Positions 26,878 to 36,479 of a stretch of 64,000 bases of DNA are shown in pieces. Source of the DNA: Campylobacter jejuni. Lineage in GTDB: Bacteria; Campylobacterota; Campylobacteria; Campylobacterales; Campylobacteraceae. Position 1 is the first letter of the stretch. Each line of letters opens with the position of its first letter. The DNA lies in NCBI RefSeq assembly GCF_001457695.1, contig NZ_LN831025.1:124001-188000 (forward strand), given 5' to 3'. The translations under genes and the position numbers were made by a program. The notes beneath the pieces are model-generated. The model saw nothing but the letters and a program-made list of their open reading frames with translations. It ran no database searches and was not told the DNA's origin.

Positions 26878-28659
26878 ATGGAAAGAAGATTGTTTTTAAA
26901 AGGTTCAGCTTTAGGTTCTATGGTGGCTTTTTTTGCAAGTTCAAATTTAAGTGCTGCTATGCTTAAGGATAAGGATTTGCTAGGTTTTAAAGCTGTTAGT
27001 GCAAGCACGCAAGATAAAGTTATAGTACCACAAGGTTATGAAGCAAAGGTTTTAATTTCTTGGGGTGATCCACTTTTTAGTAAAGCAAAACCTTATGATG
27101 AAAGTAAAATCATCGATATGAATGCAGTTAAAAATGCTCATTTGGTTTTTGGAGATAACGATGATGGTATGAGTTTTTTTCCACTTTCAAAAAACAGAGG
27201 AATTTTAGCCGTTAATAATGAATATATAAATCCTGAAATCATGTTTAATCATCATGGTAAAAATTTAAGCAAAGAAGATGTTTTATACGAGCAAGCTAGT
27301 GTGGGTGTGAGTATCTTAGAAATCGAAAAAAAGGGTGATGATTGGATCGTGGTTTTAGACTCTAAGTATAACCGCAGAATCGATGCAAACACTAAAATGC
27401 AAGTAAGTGGAGCAGCTAAAAAAGAAGTTTTAAAAAATGAAAAATTTGTTCATGGAACTTTTGCAAATTGTGCAAATGGACAAACACCTTGGGGAACTTA
27501 TATCACCTGTGAAGAAAATTTTGACGATTTTTTTGGAAGTTCAGATGAAAATCTAGAATTTAATGATGCCTTTAAGCGCTATGGATTTAACAAAACTAGT
27601 CTTTATGGATGGGAAAAATTTGATGAAAGATTCGATTTAGCTAAAAATATCGATGAAGCCAATCGTTTTGGTTGGATAGTGGAAATCAATCCTTTTGATG
27701 CAAAAAGCACACCTGTTAAAAGAACTTCTTTAGGGCGTTTTAAACATGAAAATGCAGAAATTATCGTAGAAAAAGATGGTTCTGTTATAGTTTATATGGG
27801 TGATGATGAGATGAATGAATTTATTTATAAATTTGTTAGCAAACACAAATACAAAAAAGGTGCTGATACAAGTAAAATTTTAGATGAAGGCACTTTGTAT
27901 GTAGGACAGTTTAACGGCAATGTGGGAGATTTTAAAGGACAGGGAAAATGGATAGCCTTAGAATATGGCAAAAACGGCCTAGATGAAAAAAATGGTTTTA
28001 AGTCTCAAGCTCAAGTACTCATCAATACGCGTCTTGCCGCAAGCATTGTAGGTGCAACTCCCATGGATAGATGTGAATGGATAGCAAGCCATAGACAAAG
28101 TGGTTCTAAAGAAGTATTTGCAACACTAACGAACAACAAAAATTGCCAAAAACCTAATGCAGCAAATCCAAGAACTAAAAATGTTTATGGACAAATTTTA
28201 AAATGGATGCCAAAAAATTCTCATAAAGACGATGATTTTACTTGGGAAATTTTTGCTCTTGCTGGAAATCCTGATAACCAACAAGGCTTATATAAAGGCT
28301 CAAATAATATTACAAGTGAAAATAAATTTAATTCTCCTGATGGACTTAAATTTGATAGAGATGGAAGACTTTGGATACAAACAGATGGATCTTATTCTAA
28401 TAAAGATGAATACGAAGGCATGGGAAATAACTGCATGCTAGCAGCAAATCCAAAAACAGGGGAAATCAGACGCTTTTTAACAGGACCTATTGCTTGTGAA
28501 TTAACAGGGATTGCTTTTAGTGAGGATTATACTACAATGTTTGTAGGCATACAACATCCAGGAGAAGGTTTAAAAGGTAGTACTTTTCCTTATGGAAAAA
28601 CGCCAAGATCGAGTGTAATGATGATAAGAAAACTTGATGGTGGAGTGATAGGAAGCTAA
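26878..28659 (+). CDS. phoX: PhoX-family alkaline phosphatase, Tat-exported
   Basis: A 593-residue PhoX (DUF839) phosphatase, a calcium/iron-dependent periplasmic enzyme that releases phosphate from organic esters. The N-terminus MERRLFLKG carries a twin-arginine signal, expected for PhoX since it is folded before export. Motifs seen are GTFANCANGQTPWGTYITCEENFDDFF (cysteine and Glu residues of the metal site), DRCEWI and the SPDGLKFDRDGRLWIQTDG propeller strand. The pho box just upstream indicates induction by phosphate starvation. No other phosphate gene is adjacent. Confidence 0.95.
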   Translation: MERRLFLKGSALGSMVAFFASSNLSAAMLKDKDLLGFKAVSASTQDKVIVPQGYEAKVLISWGDPLFSKAKPYDESKIIDMNAVKNAHLVFGDNDDGMSFFPLSKNRGILAVNNEYINPEIMFNHHGKNLSKEDVLYEQASVGVSILEIEKKGDDWIVVLDSKYNRRIDANTKMQVSGAAKKEVLKNEKFVHGTFANCANGQTPWGTYITCEENFDDFFGSSDENLEFNDAFKRYGFNKTSLYGWEKFDERFDLAKNIDEANRFGWIVEINPFDAKSTPVKRTSLGRFKHENAEIIVEKDGSVIVYMGDDEMNEFIYKFVSKHKYKKGADTSKILDEGTLYVGQFNGNVGDFKGQGKWIALEYGKNGLDEKNGFKSQAQVLINTRLAASIVGATPMDRCEWIASHRQSGSKEVFATLTNNKNCQKPNAANPRTKNVYGQILKWMPKNSHKDDDFTWEIFALAGNPDNQQGLYKGSNNITSENKFNSPDGLKFDRDGRLWIQTDGSYSNKDEYEGMGNNCMLAANPKTGEIRRFLTGPIACELTGIAFSEDYTTMFVGIQHPGEGLKGSTFPYGKTPRSSVMMIRKLDGGVIGS

Positions 28660-28665
28660 ATAAAA

Positions 28666-28690
28666 ATAAAGTTGCTTTTAGCAACTTTAT
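28666..28690. terminator. bidirectional terminator between phoX and trxB
   Basis: Stem ATAAAGTTGCT (28666-28676) and AGCAACTTTAT (28680-28690) with loop TTT, between the convergent phoX and trxB stops. T-rich sequence follows on the minus strand (trxB direction); on the plus side the tail is weak. Confidence 0.75.
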
Positions 28691-28696
28691 AAAATC

Positions 28697-29635
28697 TTAA
28701 TGCAAGCTTTCTATATAAGCCATAGCACTTAATGCAGCTACAGCTCCATCACCTGCAGCACAAATCACTTGCTTAGGTGCATCTTTTCTAAGATCTCCTG
28801 CGGCAAAAAGTCCAGCAACACTAGTTTGCATTTTAAGATCAACACTTACTTGCCCACCTTCTTCCATATTGCATAAAAACTTACCATCGTCTTGTTTTAA
28901 AATTTCATTTCTTACATTAAGACCAACAAAAGTAAAAATTCCTGGAACATTTAAATCTCTAATACTACCATCTTTTAATTTTACTTTTACCCCAGTAACA
29001 CCCATTTTATCACCATATACTTCATCTACACTTGCACTAGTAATAAGTTCTATTTTTTCATTTTTCTTAACTTTTTCTACTGTAGATGGAGCCGCTCTAA
29101 ACTCATCTCTGCGGTGGATAAGATAAACCTTAGAACAAATATTTGCTAGATACAAGGCTTCTTCTAAAGCCGTATCTCCACCACCTAAAACTGCAACTTC
29201 TTTATTTTTATAAAAAAATCCATCACAAGTTGCACAAGTACTTACACCTTTTCCAAAAAATTCATCTTCGCCCTTAAAACCTGCTCTTTTTGGAGCTGAG
29301 CCTGTGCAAACTATCACAGCTTTAGTAAGTTCTGTTTTACCACCTTCTAATTTGATGGTAAAACTTCCATCACTATTTTTTAAAATTTGTTCTACTCCAA
29401 CCATTTCATGTTTTAAACCAAAACGCATACATTGTTCATTCCAAGGAGCCATAAAAGAAATTCCATCCATAACTTGGGCTACACCTGGATAATTCTCTAT
29501 TTCAGAACTTGAGGTAATTTGTCCACCAGGCATACCTTTTTCAAACATTACTACATTCTTAAGACCACCTCTAGTTGCATAAAGTCCGGCACTAAGTCCA
29601 GCAGGACCTCCACCTATGATTGCTACATCTAACAT
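28697..29635 (-). CDS. trxB: thioredoxin reductase
   Basis: A 312-residue FAD/NADPH flavoprotein that reduces thioredoxin. FAD-binding [10 protein letters not shown] is at residues 8-17, the redox-active pair is C134-x-x-C137 (CATC), the NADPH-binding [14 protein letters not shown] follows, and the closing FAAGD motif is present. It lies 133 bases downstream of trxA; a hairpin in between suggests separate or partial read-through transcription. It provides reducing power to TrxA and to thioredoxin-dependent peroxidases. Confidence 0.97.
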   Translation of the reverse strand: MLDVAIIGGGPAGLSAGLYATRGGLKNVVMFEKGMPGGQITSSSEIENYPGVAQVMDGISFMAPWNEQCMRFGLKHEMVGVEQILKNSDGSFTIKLEGGKTELTKAVIVCTGSAPKRAGFKGEDEFFGKGVSTCATCDGFFYKNKEVAVLGGGDTALEEALYLANICSKVYLIHRRDEFRAAPSTVEKVKKNEKIELITSASVDEVYGDKMGVTGVKVKLKDGSIRDLNVPGIFTFVGLNVRNEILKQDDGKFLCNMEEGGQVSVDLKMQTSVAGLFAAGDLRKDAPKQVICAAGDGAVAALSAMAYIESLH

Positions 29636-29743
29636 TTATATTTCCTTTATATTGAATTTTATTATTAATAATGATATAAAAATTATTCTTAATAGTAGTT
29701 AATAAAAATTATTATTTAGTATAAATTTGAAATTTTTAAGAAG

Positions 29744-29764
29744 AAGGCTAGTTATACTAGCCTT
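29744..29764 (-). terminator. hairpin after trxA
   Basis: Stem AAGGCTAGT (29744-29752) and ACTAGCCTT (29756-29764), loop TAT, 5 bases beyond the trxA stop. The downstream minus-strand side has only a short T stretch, so it may be a leaky terminator or processing stem. Confidence 0.6.
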
Positions 29765-29768
29765 TAGT

Positions 29769-30083
29769 TTATAGTAAAGAGTTTAGTTTATCACTAATTG
29801 CTTGTTTAGATTGTGCACCAACTAGTTGATCTACAACTTCACCATTTTTAAAGAAAATAAGCGTAGGAATAGAGCGAACACCAAATTCAGCTGCTAAATC
29901 ACCTTGTTCATCTGTATTTACTTTGCAAATTTTAGCTTTACCATCGAAGTCATTTGCAAGTTCATCAATAACCGGAGCAAGCATTCTACAAGGTCCGCAC
30001 CATGGAGCCCAAAAATCAACTAAAGCTACACCTTCTTTTGCTTGAGCAAAATTATCACTTGTTAATTCAATATATTTTCCCAT
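29769..30083 (-). CDS. trxA: thioredoxin
   Basis: A 104-residue thioredoxin with active site W28-C29-G30-P31-C32 and the cis-Pro loop RSIPTLIFFKNGE. It reduces protein disulfides such as those of ribonucleotide reductase and peroxiredoxins. A -10-like TACAAT on the minus strand (30112-30117) could be its promoter, which would separate it from the yraN-hom genes upstream. trxB, its reductase, follows on the same strand. Confidence 0.97.
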   Translation of the reverse strand: MGKYIELTSDNFAQAKEGVALVDFWAPWCGPCRMLAPVIDELANDFDGKAKICKVNTDEQGDLAAEFGVRSIPTLIFFKNGEVVDQLVGAQSKQAISDKLNSLL

Positions 30084-30139
30084 AATTTTTCCTTTCTTTA
30101 ATTTTTGTCTAATTGTATTTTATTTTTTTAAATATCAGC

Positions 30140-30478
30140 TTAAAAACTTATATTTTCGCAAAATTGTATCACATCATTTTTAATGCAAATCAGATCAATC
30201 TGAAAATCCGATGAAATTCCATTTTTAAGATGATAAAATTCTATAGTTTTTAAAATTTTTTCAAGTTTTTTTCTATCCAAACGCTCGGAAACTTCATAAT
30301 CATTTTGAGTAAATTTAACCTCTATAAAATGTAAAATTTCATCTTTTTTGGCTATTATATCGATTTCTCCAAATTTAGAATGGAAATTTCTTTTTAAAAT
30401 TTCAAAGCCCTGTTTTTTTAAAAATTTACAAGCCTTATCTTCACCTAAAATTCCATCTAAATAAGCTTTTAAACCCAT
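30140..30478 (-). CDS. YraN/UPF0102-family nuclease-like protein
   Basis: A 112-residue UPF0102 protein with a restriction-endonuclease-like (Holliday-resolvase-type) fold. The motif FGEIDIIAKKDEILHFIEVKF (about residues 37-57) holds the E-I-D...E-V-K acidic/Lys catalytic pattern. Function is not settled for the family. The start overlaps the hom stop by one base, so it is co-translated with hom. Confidence 0.88.
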   Translation of the reverse strand: MGLKAYLDGILGEDKACKFLKKQGFEILKRNFHSKFGEIDIIAKKDEILHFIEVKFTQNDYEVSERLDRKKLEKILKTIEFYHLKNGISSDFQIDLICIKNDVIQFCENISF

Positions 30479-31725
30479 TATTCTATACGCATCATAAAAG
30501 GTTTGGTTTTTATAAAATCTTGTTTGCGTAAAATTTCAAGCAAATTTTGTATGCTTTTTTCATAAGTTAAATGCGTAGTAAAAAACAAAGTACTGTAATT
30601 TTCATCATTTTTTTTAGGTTTTTGTAAGAAACTATCGATAGAAATATTATTTTCACTCATCAATTGTGTGATTTTAGATAAAACCCCTATTTTATCTTCA
30701 ACTTTCACCCTTAAATAATATTTTGTATAAATTTCATCTTTGCTTAAAAGCTCGTATTCTAAAGTGTTCACAAAACCAAGCATTGGTGCTTTTACCTGAT
30801 CTCTTGCTATATCCATAAGATCTGAAATCACAGCACTTGCAGTGGCCTCTCCTCCTGCTCCTGCTCCATAATACAAACTTTCACCCAACAAATCTCCATT
30901 AATGCTTATAGCATTCATCACTCCATCAACTTTTGCAAGCATTTTTTCTTTATCTATCATAGTAGGATGCACTCTTAATTCTACTTTATTTTCACGCACC
31001 TTAGCTATACCTAAAAGTTTTATAGTAAATTCAAACTCATTAGCAAAATACATATCTTCAGGCGCAATTTCGCTAATACCCTCGATCAAAATATCTTCAG
31101 GTTTAGCTTTAAGATTATAAGCGATACTTGATAAAACAAGCAGTTTATGTGCTGCATCTTGCCCTTCTATATCAAAAGTTGGATCAGCTTCTGCATAACC
31201 TAAATTTTGAGCTATTTGCAAAGCTTGTTCAAAACTCATATTTTTTTGACTCATAGAACTTAAAATATAATTACTCGTACCATTTAAAATCCCTTTTATA
31301 GCCAAAATATTATTTGCACTTAAACCTTCTTTTAAAACCTTTATAATAGGAATTCCTCCAGCCACACTTGCTTCATAACCAAAGGCTAAATTTTTAGCCA
31401 AATTTTCAAGTTCATAACGATGATAAGCAAGCATAGCTTTATTTGCAGTAACAACAGCTTTTTTCTTTTTTAAAATTTCACTCACTATTTTAAAAGCTTC
31501 ATCCACCCCACCCATTAATTCTACAAAAACATCTACATCAGCATTTAAAATTTCTGCAACGCTATGAGTAATTGGAATTAAAGCATTTTTTTTAGGACTT
31601 CTAGCAAGAGCGATCACAGGAGTTATGCTTTGACCGCACCTTGCACGAATGAGTTTATTATTTTCTAAAAGAAATTTAACCACAGCACTTCCAACAGTGC
31701 CATAACCAAGAATCGCTACTTTCAT
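30478..31725 (-). CDS. hom: homoserine dehydrogenase
   Basis: A 415-residue enzyme that reduces aspartate semialdehyde to homoserine, the branch point to threonine and methionine. N-terminal Rossmann GYGTVGSAV, the conserved VTANKAML block, the catalytic core GILNGTSNYIL and GYAEADPTFDIEG, and a C-terminal ACT domain (about residues 340-415) for feedback control are seen. It is the monofunctional type without fused aspartokinase. It lies 3 bases after the aminotransferase gene and feeds ThrB. Confidence 0.96.
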   Translation of the reverse strand: MKVAILGYGTVGSAVVKFLLENNKLIRARCGQSITPVIALARSPKKNALIPITHSVAEILNADVDVFVELMGGVDEAFKIVSEILKKKKAVVTANKAMLAYHRYELENLAKNLAFGYEASVAGGIPIIKVLKEGLSANNILAIKGILNGTSNYILSSMSQKNMSFEQALQIAQNLGYAEADPTFDIEGQDAAHKLLVLSSIAYNLKAKPEDILIEGISEIAPEDMYFANEFEFTIKLLGIAKVRENKVELRVHPTMIDKEKMLAKVDGVMNAISINGDLLGESLYYGAGAGGEATASAVISDLMDIARDQVKAPMLGFVNTLEYELLSKDEIYTKYYLRVKVEDKIGVLSKITQLMSENNISIDSFLQKPKKNDENYSTLFFTTHLTYEKSIQNLLEILRKQDFIKTKPFMMRIE

Positions 31726-31728
31726 AAC

Positions 31729-32931
31729 TTACTCTTTTAAATATTTTTTGATATTGCGTGCAGCTTGGCGTATGCGATTTTCATTTTCAATTAAAGCAAT
31801 TCTTACATACTCATCACCTGCTTCGCCAAAACCTACCCCAGGACTTACTGCAACACTGGCACGCTGTAAAAGTTGCTTTGAAAATTCTAAACTTTTTAAA
31901 TGTCTTTTGCTTTCAGGGAGTTTTGCCCAAACAAACATACTTGCTCTTGGTTTTTGAAGTTTCCAGCCTGCATTTTCAAAAGCTTCAAGTAAAATGTGCA
32001 TTCTTTTATCATAAGTTGCACGGATTTCATCCACACAAGTTTGATCTCCATCTAAAGCTATGGTAGCTGCTACTTGAATAGGTGTGTACATACCATAATC
32101 AAACCAAGATTTTATTTTTTTAAGCGCACTGACTAAGCGTTTATTTCCTACTACAAAACCCACACGCCAGCCTGCCATATTGTAAGATTTTGAAAGAGTG
32201 TAAGTTTCTACCGCTACATCTTTTGCGCCTTCAATTTCCAAAATAGAAGGAGTTTTATAGTCATCATAAGTTAAATCTGCATAAGCAATATCTGAAATAA
32301 TATAAAATCTTTCTTTTTTTGCCATTGTTATCAATCTTTCATAAAAACTTTTCTCACAAGTTACTGTTGTTGGATTATGCGGGAAATTAACAACGATATA
32401 TTTTGGACGCGGGATGCTTTCATTTAAAGTTTTATGTAAATTTTCAAAAAATTGATTTTCATCAAGCTCAAATTTTTCATTATAAGCTAAAGACATTTTT
32501 GCTACATTACCTCCTGCTATAATAAAAGCTTGAGTATGTATAGGATAAGCAGGAGTTGGCACAATAGCAACATCTCCAGGATTTATAATTGCTCTTGCAA
32601 GATTTACAAAACCCTCTTTTGAACCCATGGTAGCTACAACTTCATTTTCAGGATCTAAATTGACATTATATTTTCTTTTATACCAATTGCAAATTGCTAA
32701 GCGAAGTTTATAAATCCCCATGGATGTAGAATATCCCGAGGTTTTATCTTTGTTAGCACTTTCACAAAGTTTATCTATAATGTGTTGTGGAGTTTTACCA
32801 TCGGGATTTCCCATTGAAAAGTCGATGATATCCTCTCCAGCACGTCTTGCTGCCATTTTTATCGCATTTACTTCTGCGAAAACATAATTTGGAAGTCTTT
32901 CTATGGTATTAAAACGGATTTCATCAAACAT
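31729..32931 (-). CDS. class I/II PLP-dependent aminotransferase
   Basis: A 400-residue fold-type I aminotransferase. The PLP lysine is in the conserved TLSKSYNMAGWRVGFV around residues 240-255; the N-terminal FSMGNPDGKTP and the NFPHNPTT substrate/PLP loop are present, and an Arg near the C-terminus (EYVRIALIENENRIRQ) binds the carboxylate. It resembles the AlaC/glutamate-pyruvate type. The neighbouring hom gene hints at amino acid metabolism, but the substrate is inferred only from family resemblance. Confidence 0.85.
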   Translation of the reverse strand: MFDEIRFNTIERLPNYVFAEVNAIKMAARRAGEDIIDFSMGNPDGKTPQHIIDKLCESANKDKTSGYSTSMGIYKLRLAICNWYKRKYNVNLDPENEVVATMGSKEGFVNLARAIINPGDVAIVPTPAYPIHTQAFIIAGGNVAKMSLAYNEKFELDENQFFENLHKTLNESIPRPKYIVVNFPHNPTTVTCEKSFYERLITMAKKERFYIISDIAYADLTYDDYKTPSILEIEGAKDVAVETYTLSKSYNMAGWRVGFVVGNKRLVSALKKIKSWFDYGMYTPIQVAATIALDGDQTCVDEIRATYDKRMHILLEAFENAGWKLQKPRASMFVWAKLPESKRHLKSLEFSKQLLQRASVAVSPGVGFGEAGDEYVRIALIENENRIRQAARNIKKYLKE

Positions 32932-32944
32932 ATTTCTTAATCCT

Positions 32945-33751
32945 TTATTTTTTAAGTGTGATTTTTAAACCCCTGCGTATATTATCTAAACTATACATAT
33001 CGCTTACAATAGCATATATAGCACCATTTGGAATAAGTTCTGAAAAATGATTATTTTTATTTTCGCTTTTTACTGCTTTAATTAGATTCAGATTTTTATC
33101 TAAAAAGAAGATTTTAGGAAACCAATTGTCTAAATCATTTGCATCAATAATCAAATTTGTAGCATTTTTTAAATCAAGCACATAGTCTTTAAGGGGTTTT
33201 TCTAATGATTTTGGAGTATTTAAATTAACATTTGTATTGGTTTTTAATACAGCATTGGAAAAATTTAAATCATATTCATAGTCATATGCCCCAATGCGCT
33301 TAATATTATCTATATAGACAGAATTTTCTTTTAAGAGATTGTAAAGCGTTCCAGGATCTAAAACATATTGAGATTCTACTTGTATGGTATAGTCAATATT
33401 TCCTTCTCTTAAAATCAAATCTGTAGGGATAAAATATATATATCCGGCATCTGTTAAAACATCGGATAAAATTTTAAAAAACATAATTTCATCAGCTTTT
33501 GCTTTAAAATTTAGTTTTAGACTTTGAGGATTTGATAGTGTTAAGGCAATTAAAGAATTGGTTTTTAATATTTGAGATATTTTTGCAATATCACAATTTC
33601 CATTATTATCTATGTAAGAATTATTTGAGAATAATAATTCTAGTTGAGAATTTTTACTAGGATTGTTTACTAAATTTTTTGCTAATTCAAGACTTGAGAT
33701 TGCAAAAGATATATTAACCCAAAAAGTAAGAATAATAATTTTTTTTACCAT
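32945..33751 (-). CDS. exported hypothetical protein
   Basis: A 268-residue protein with a short signal-like N-terminus (MVKKIIILTFWVNISFA). The rest is a periplasmic-looking mixture of strands and helices, rich in Asn, Leu and Asp, with no motif I recognise. It overlaps the RodZ-like gene by 7 bases, so the two probably work together at the envelope. Confidence 0.75.
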   Translation of the reverse strand: MVKKIIILTFWVNISFAISSLELAKNLVNNPSKNSQLELLFSNNSYIDNNGNCDIAKISQILKTNSLIALTLSNPQSLKLNFKAKADEIMFFKILSDVLTDAGYIYFIPTDLILREGNIDYTIQVESQYVLDPGTLYNLLKENSVYIDNIKRIGAYDYEYDLNFSNAVLKTNTNVNLNTPKSLEKPLKDYVLDLKNATNLIIDANDLDNWFPKIFFLDKNLNLIKAVKSENKNNHFSELIPNGAIYAIVSDMYSLDNIRRGLKITLKK

Positions 33752-34683
33752 TCTTTACCTTTATTTAATTTTACAAATTCAGCAGCTGAAATACTTGTAA
33801 TTTTTCCATCTTTAATCAAGAAACGTTTTGAAATTCCTGCAGGAAATTTTTGTTCTTTATTTTCTTGATCAAACATTGTTAAAGCTGCAGCCCCTGTTAA
33901 AATTAACTGATCTTTATCTAAAGAAATATTAAAATCTTTTTCTTTAACAAAGCTTGTTTTTTTAAGACTTTTTAAATCTATTAAACCTATCCAAATCTTG
34001 GTAGAGGTTTTAAAATGTGCTTCTTTTAAAGAATCAGTTTTTGGTGTATTTGTGTCTTCTTGGATTTGGGTATTTTTTTCTTCATCGAGTAGGGTTGTGT
34101 TATTTTCACTGATATTATTTTCTATGCTTATGTTTTTATCATTTTCTTGTAATGAGATGTTTTGGCTTGGTAAAACGCTCTCTGTTTGATTTGTTTCTTG
34201 TGCTTTATTGTTGTCTATAACAACAACATTGTTTCCACCTAAAGATTTTAAATTTTCTTGTGCTTGTCCTATGATATCTATAACTGTTGCACTAGTATTA
34301 TTTTGTTCATCTTTGAAAAAAGTTTTAAGTGTATCAAAATAATAAATTCCACTTCCTATAATCACTAAAACAATAAGAACAATCAAAAAAGGCCAAGTGT
34401 TAAAGGATTTTTGACTATAAGCATCTAGTTTTGGGGTTATCATTTTTGATTTTGTTTGTGGAGTAGGATTGTTTTCGTTAAGATAAGCTTCATACTCTTC
34501 GTTAAAATCACTAAAGTCGAGTTCGTATTCTCTGCTCAAAATTTTAACAAAACCTTTAACATTAAAACGACTTAAAACAGCAAAATTCTTTTCTACTAAA
34601 GCTTCAAGAAAATCAAGTTCAATTTGCGTTTTTGCTGCAACTTCTTTTAAATTTAATTCTTGTATTTTTTTCCAATTAAGCAT
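33745..34683 (-). CDS. RodZ-like membrane protein with N-terminal HTH
   Basis: A 312-residue protein with a cytoplasmic helix-turn-helix (about residues 5-70, including LNLKEVAAKTQIELDFLEAL and KGFVKILSREYELD), one membrane helix (about 96-114) and a periplasmic part with an Asn/Gln/Thr-rich linker and a C-terminal beta-rich domain (about 225-312). This order is that of RodZ, which ties MreB to the envelope in rod shape. Homology is inferred from the HTH pattern (LEDVAEKTKI...YLEAIE...VKGFL) and topology. It could be an exported regulator instead. It overlaps the SpoU-type methyltransferase gene by 8 bases. Confidence 0.7.
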   Translation of the reverse strand: MLNWKKIQELNLKEVAAKTQIELDFLEALVEKNFAVLSRFNVKGFVKILSREYELDFSDFNEEYEAYLNENNPTPQTKSKMITPKLDAYSQKSFNTWPFLIVLIVLVIIGSGIYYFDTLKTFFKDEQNNTSATVIDIIGQAQENLKSLGGNNVVVIDNNKAQETNQTESVLPSQNISLQENDKNISIENNISENNTTLLDEEKNTQIQEDTNTPKTDSLKEAHFKTSTKIWIGLIDLKSLKKTSFVKEKDFNISLDKDQLILTGAAALTMFDQENKEQKFPAGISKRFLIKDGKITSISAAEFVKLNKGKEW

Positions 34684-35359
34684 TTAACATCCTATCACAA
34701 AGTATTGCAAAAGCAGCGCTGACATTAAGACTATCAAAATTATTTTTCATCGCAATGCCCACACATTCATCGCATTTTTTTACAATTTTAGAGCTTAAAC
34801 CAAAACCCTCACTACCCAAAACTAAAACTTTTTTACCATTGCTTATTTTTACACTGTGAATTTCTTTTCCCGAGCCATCACTCGCATAAAAATAAAAACC
34901 TACTTGTTTTAGTTCATTTATTACACTTAAAGCATCGTTGCTTATCACAATAGGTAAATCAAGAGCCGCTCCGCTGCTTGTGCGAATTACTCCTTCCATG
35001 GCTAATTTTTCACCAATAAAAATTAAAGCCCCAACCCCTAAAGCATAAGCTGTACGCGTGATAGCCCCTATATTTCCTACATCGCTAATTCCATAAAGCA
35101 TAACAATAAAATCATTTTTTTTGATCTCATTTAAATTCGCAAAAGAACTTTCTTTAATATCTAGCAAAAAACCTTGATGATTTCCACCTTTCGCATAAGC
35201 TTGAGCAGTTTTAAAATCAAGTTTTTTGATTTTAAAACCTGATTTTGCGATTTTGGAAAAAGTAGTTTTATCACATTCTTTTGCTAAATAAAGCTCATTG
35301 ATACAGTCTTTATGATATTCTAAAATATAAAAAAATATTTGCTTCCCATAAACTATCAT
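34676..35359 (-). CDS. SpoU/TrmH-family RNA 2'-O-methyltransferase
   Basis: A 227-residue SPOUT methyltransferase of the TrmH/RlmB group, which 2'-O-methylates a ribose in tRNA or rRNA using SAM. The three SPOUT motifs are visible: NIGAITRTAYALGVGALIF, VLVLGSEGFGL and VGIAMKNNFDSLNVSAAFAIL. An N-terminal substrate-binding L30e-like region is present but short. RlmB (Gm2251 in 23S rRNA) is the likeliest specificity, but this is not decidable from sequence alone. Operon partner of rsmI and the RodZ-like gene. Confidence 0.88.
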   Translation of the reverse strand: MIVYGKQIFFYILEYHKDCINELYLAKECDKTTFSKIAKSGFKIKKLDFKTAQAYAKGGNHQGFLLDIKESSFANLNEIKKNDFIVMLYGISDVGNIGAITRTAYALGVGALIFIGEKLAMEGVIRTSSGAALDLPIVISNDALSVINELKQVGFYFYASDGSGKEIHSVKISNGKKVLVLGSEGFGLSSKIVKKCDECVGIAMKNNFDSLNVSAAFAILCDRMLNA

Positions 35360-35373
35360 ACTTAAAATTTTAC

Positions 35374-36198
35374 CTAATCTTGACTTAAAAGCAGTTTTTG
35401 ATAAATTTCTTTTGCATTTTTTCCATTGATCTTTGATAATAATTTTGCTTTTGCTTTTAAAGACAGCTCTAAATCCATAATATCTTTTTCACAAAGAGTA
35501 TTTTGCAAAAAATTTTGCTCTTTTGATTGCAGTACTACAACCCATTCACCGTTTAAATTAGACTTTTTTAAAATTTCAAAAAGCTCTTTAGCATTGCCTT
35601 TAAATTTTTTTTCAAATTTTTTACTGATTTCTTTAATCAAAAAAATTTCTCTTTGGCTATCTAGAATCATAATTTGTTCTACTAAAGATAAAATACGCTT
35701 AGGGGATTCGTAAATAATACTTGGATAAGGAAGGTTTAAAATTTTTTCTATGTCTTTTTGTCTTTCTTTACCTTTATTTGCTAAAAAACCAATAAAGATA
35801 AATTCTTTTTGACAAAATGCTGAGCTTACAAGAGCAACTAAGGCTGCATTTGCACCTGGTAAAATTTCATAGGTGATATTATTTTCTTGTGCAAATTCTA
35901 CCAAAGCCTTGCCAGGATCACTAATCCCTGGCATTCCTGCATCGCTTAAATAAGCTACATTTTTTTCAAATATCTTTAAATCAATACTTGCTAAAACTTC
36001 TTTTTCATTATGGGAGTGTAAGGCTATAAATTTAGAAATATGTATATCAGTGTGAAATTTGGTATTTAATAACGAAATCAAAGACTTACTTACTCTTGTA
36101 TCTTCGCAAAACACAAGATCGCAAGTCTTTAAAAGTTCTAAGGCTCTAAAAGAAATATCGCTTAAATTTCCTATGGGAGTAGGAATAAAATAAAGCAT
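35374..36198 (-). CDS. rsmI: 16S rRNA 2'-O-methyltransferase RsmI
   Basis: A 274-residue tetrapyrrole-methylase-fold enzyme that methylates C1402 of 16S rRNA. Motifs: FIPTPIGNLSDIS at the start, FCEDTRVSKSLIS, the GMPGISDPG loop for SAM binding and ILPGANAALVALVSSAF. The length is normal for RsmI. It starts 2 bases after rpmE ends and is in the same operon. Confidence 0.95.
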   Translation of the reverse strand: MLYFIPTPIGNLSDISFRALELLKTCDLVFCEDTRVSKSLISLLNTKFHTDIHISKFIALHSHNEKEVLASIDLKIFEKNVAYLSDAGMPGISDPGKALVEFAQENNITYEILPGANAALVALVSSAFCQKEFIFIGFLANKGKERQKDIEKILNLPYPSIIYESPKRILSLVEQIMILDSQREIFLIKEISKKFEKKFKGNAKELFEILKKSNLNGEWVVVLQSKEQNFLQNTLCEKDIMDLELSLKAKAKLLSKINGKNAKEIYQKLLLSQD

Positions 36199-36200
36199 AA

Positions 36201-36401
36201 TTATTGCATTGCGTATTTTTTCTTAAATTTTTCTACACGACCTGCAGCATCTACAATTTTTTCACTGCCTGTAAAAAAAGGATGGCAATTTGAACAAATA
36301 TCTACTCTTAATTCTGCTTTGTTTGACTTTGTTGTAAAAGTATTTCCACAAGCACAACTTACTTTGCATTCTACGTATTCTGGGTGAATTTCTTTTTTCA
36401 T
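36201..36401 (-). CDS. rpmE: 50S ribosomal protein L31, zinc type
   Basis: A 66-residue L31 of the zinc-binding (C+) form: C16, C18, C36 and C39 can coordinate Zn(II), plus C12. This form is often a zinc reservoir replaced by a C- paralog under zinc limitation; no paralog is in this window. RBS AAGGAAA precedes the start. A -10 box (TATAAT on the minus strand, 36436-36441) lies 35 bases upstream, so rpmE may start a transcript separate from rsmE. Confidence 0.97.
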   Translation of the reverse strand: MKKEIHPEYVECKVSCACGNTFTTKSNKAELRVDICSNCHPFFTGSEKIVDAAGRVEKFKKKYAMQ

Positions 36402-36435
36402 TAGTTTTCCTTAAAAATTAAAACAATAAACTGTG

Positions 36436-36441
36436 ATTATA
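36436..36441 (-). promoter_or_regulatory. putative -10 box of rpmE
   Basis: Minus-strand TATAAT in the 78-base space between rsmE and rpmE, 35 bases before the rpmE start. Confidence 0.55.
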
Positions 36442-36479
36442 AATTATTTAACATAAAAAAGAGATTAATTTAAGAAAAA

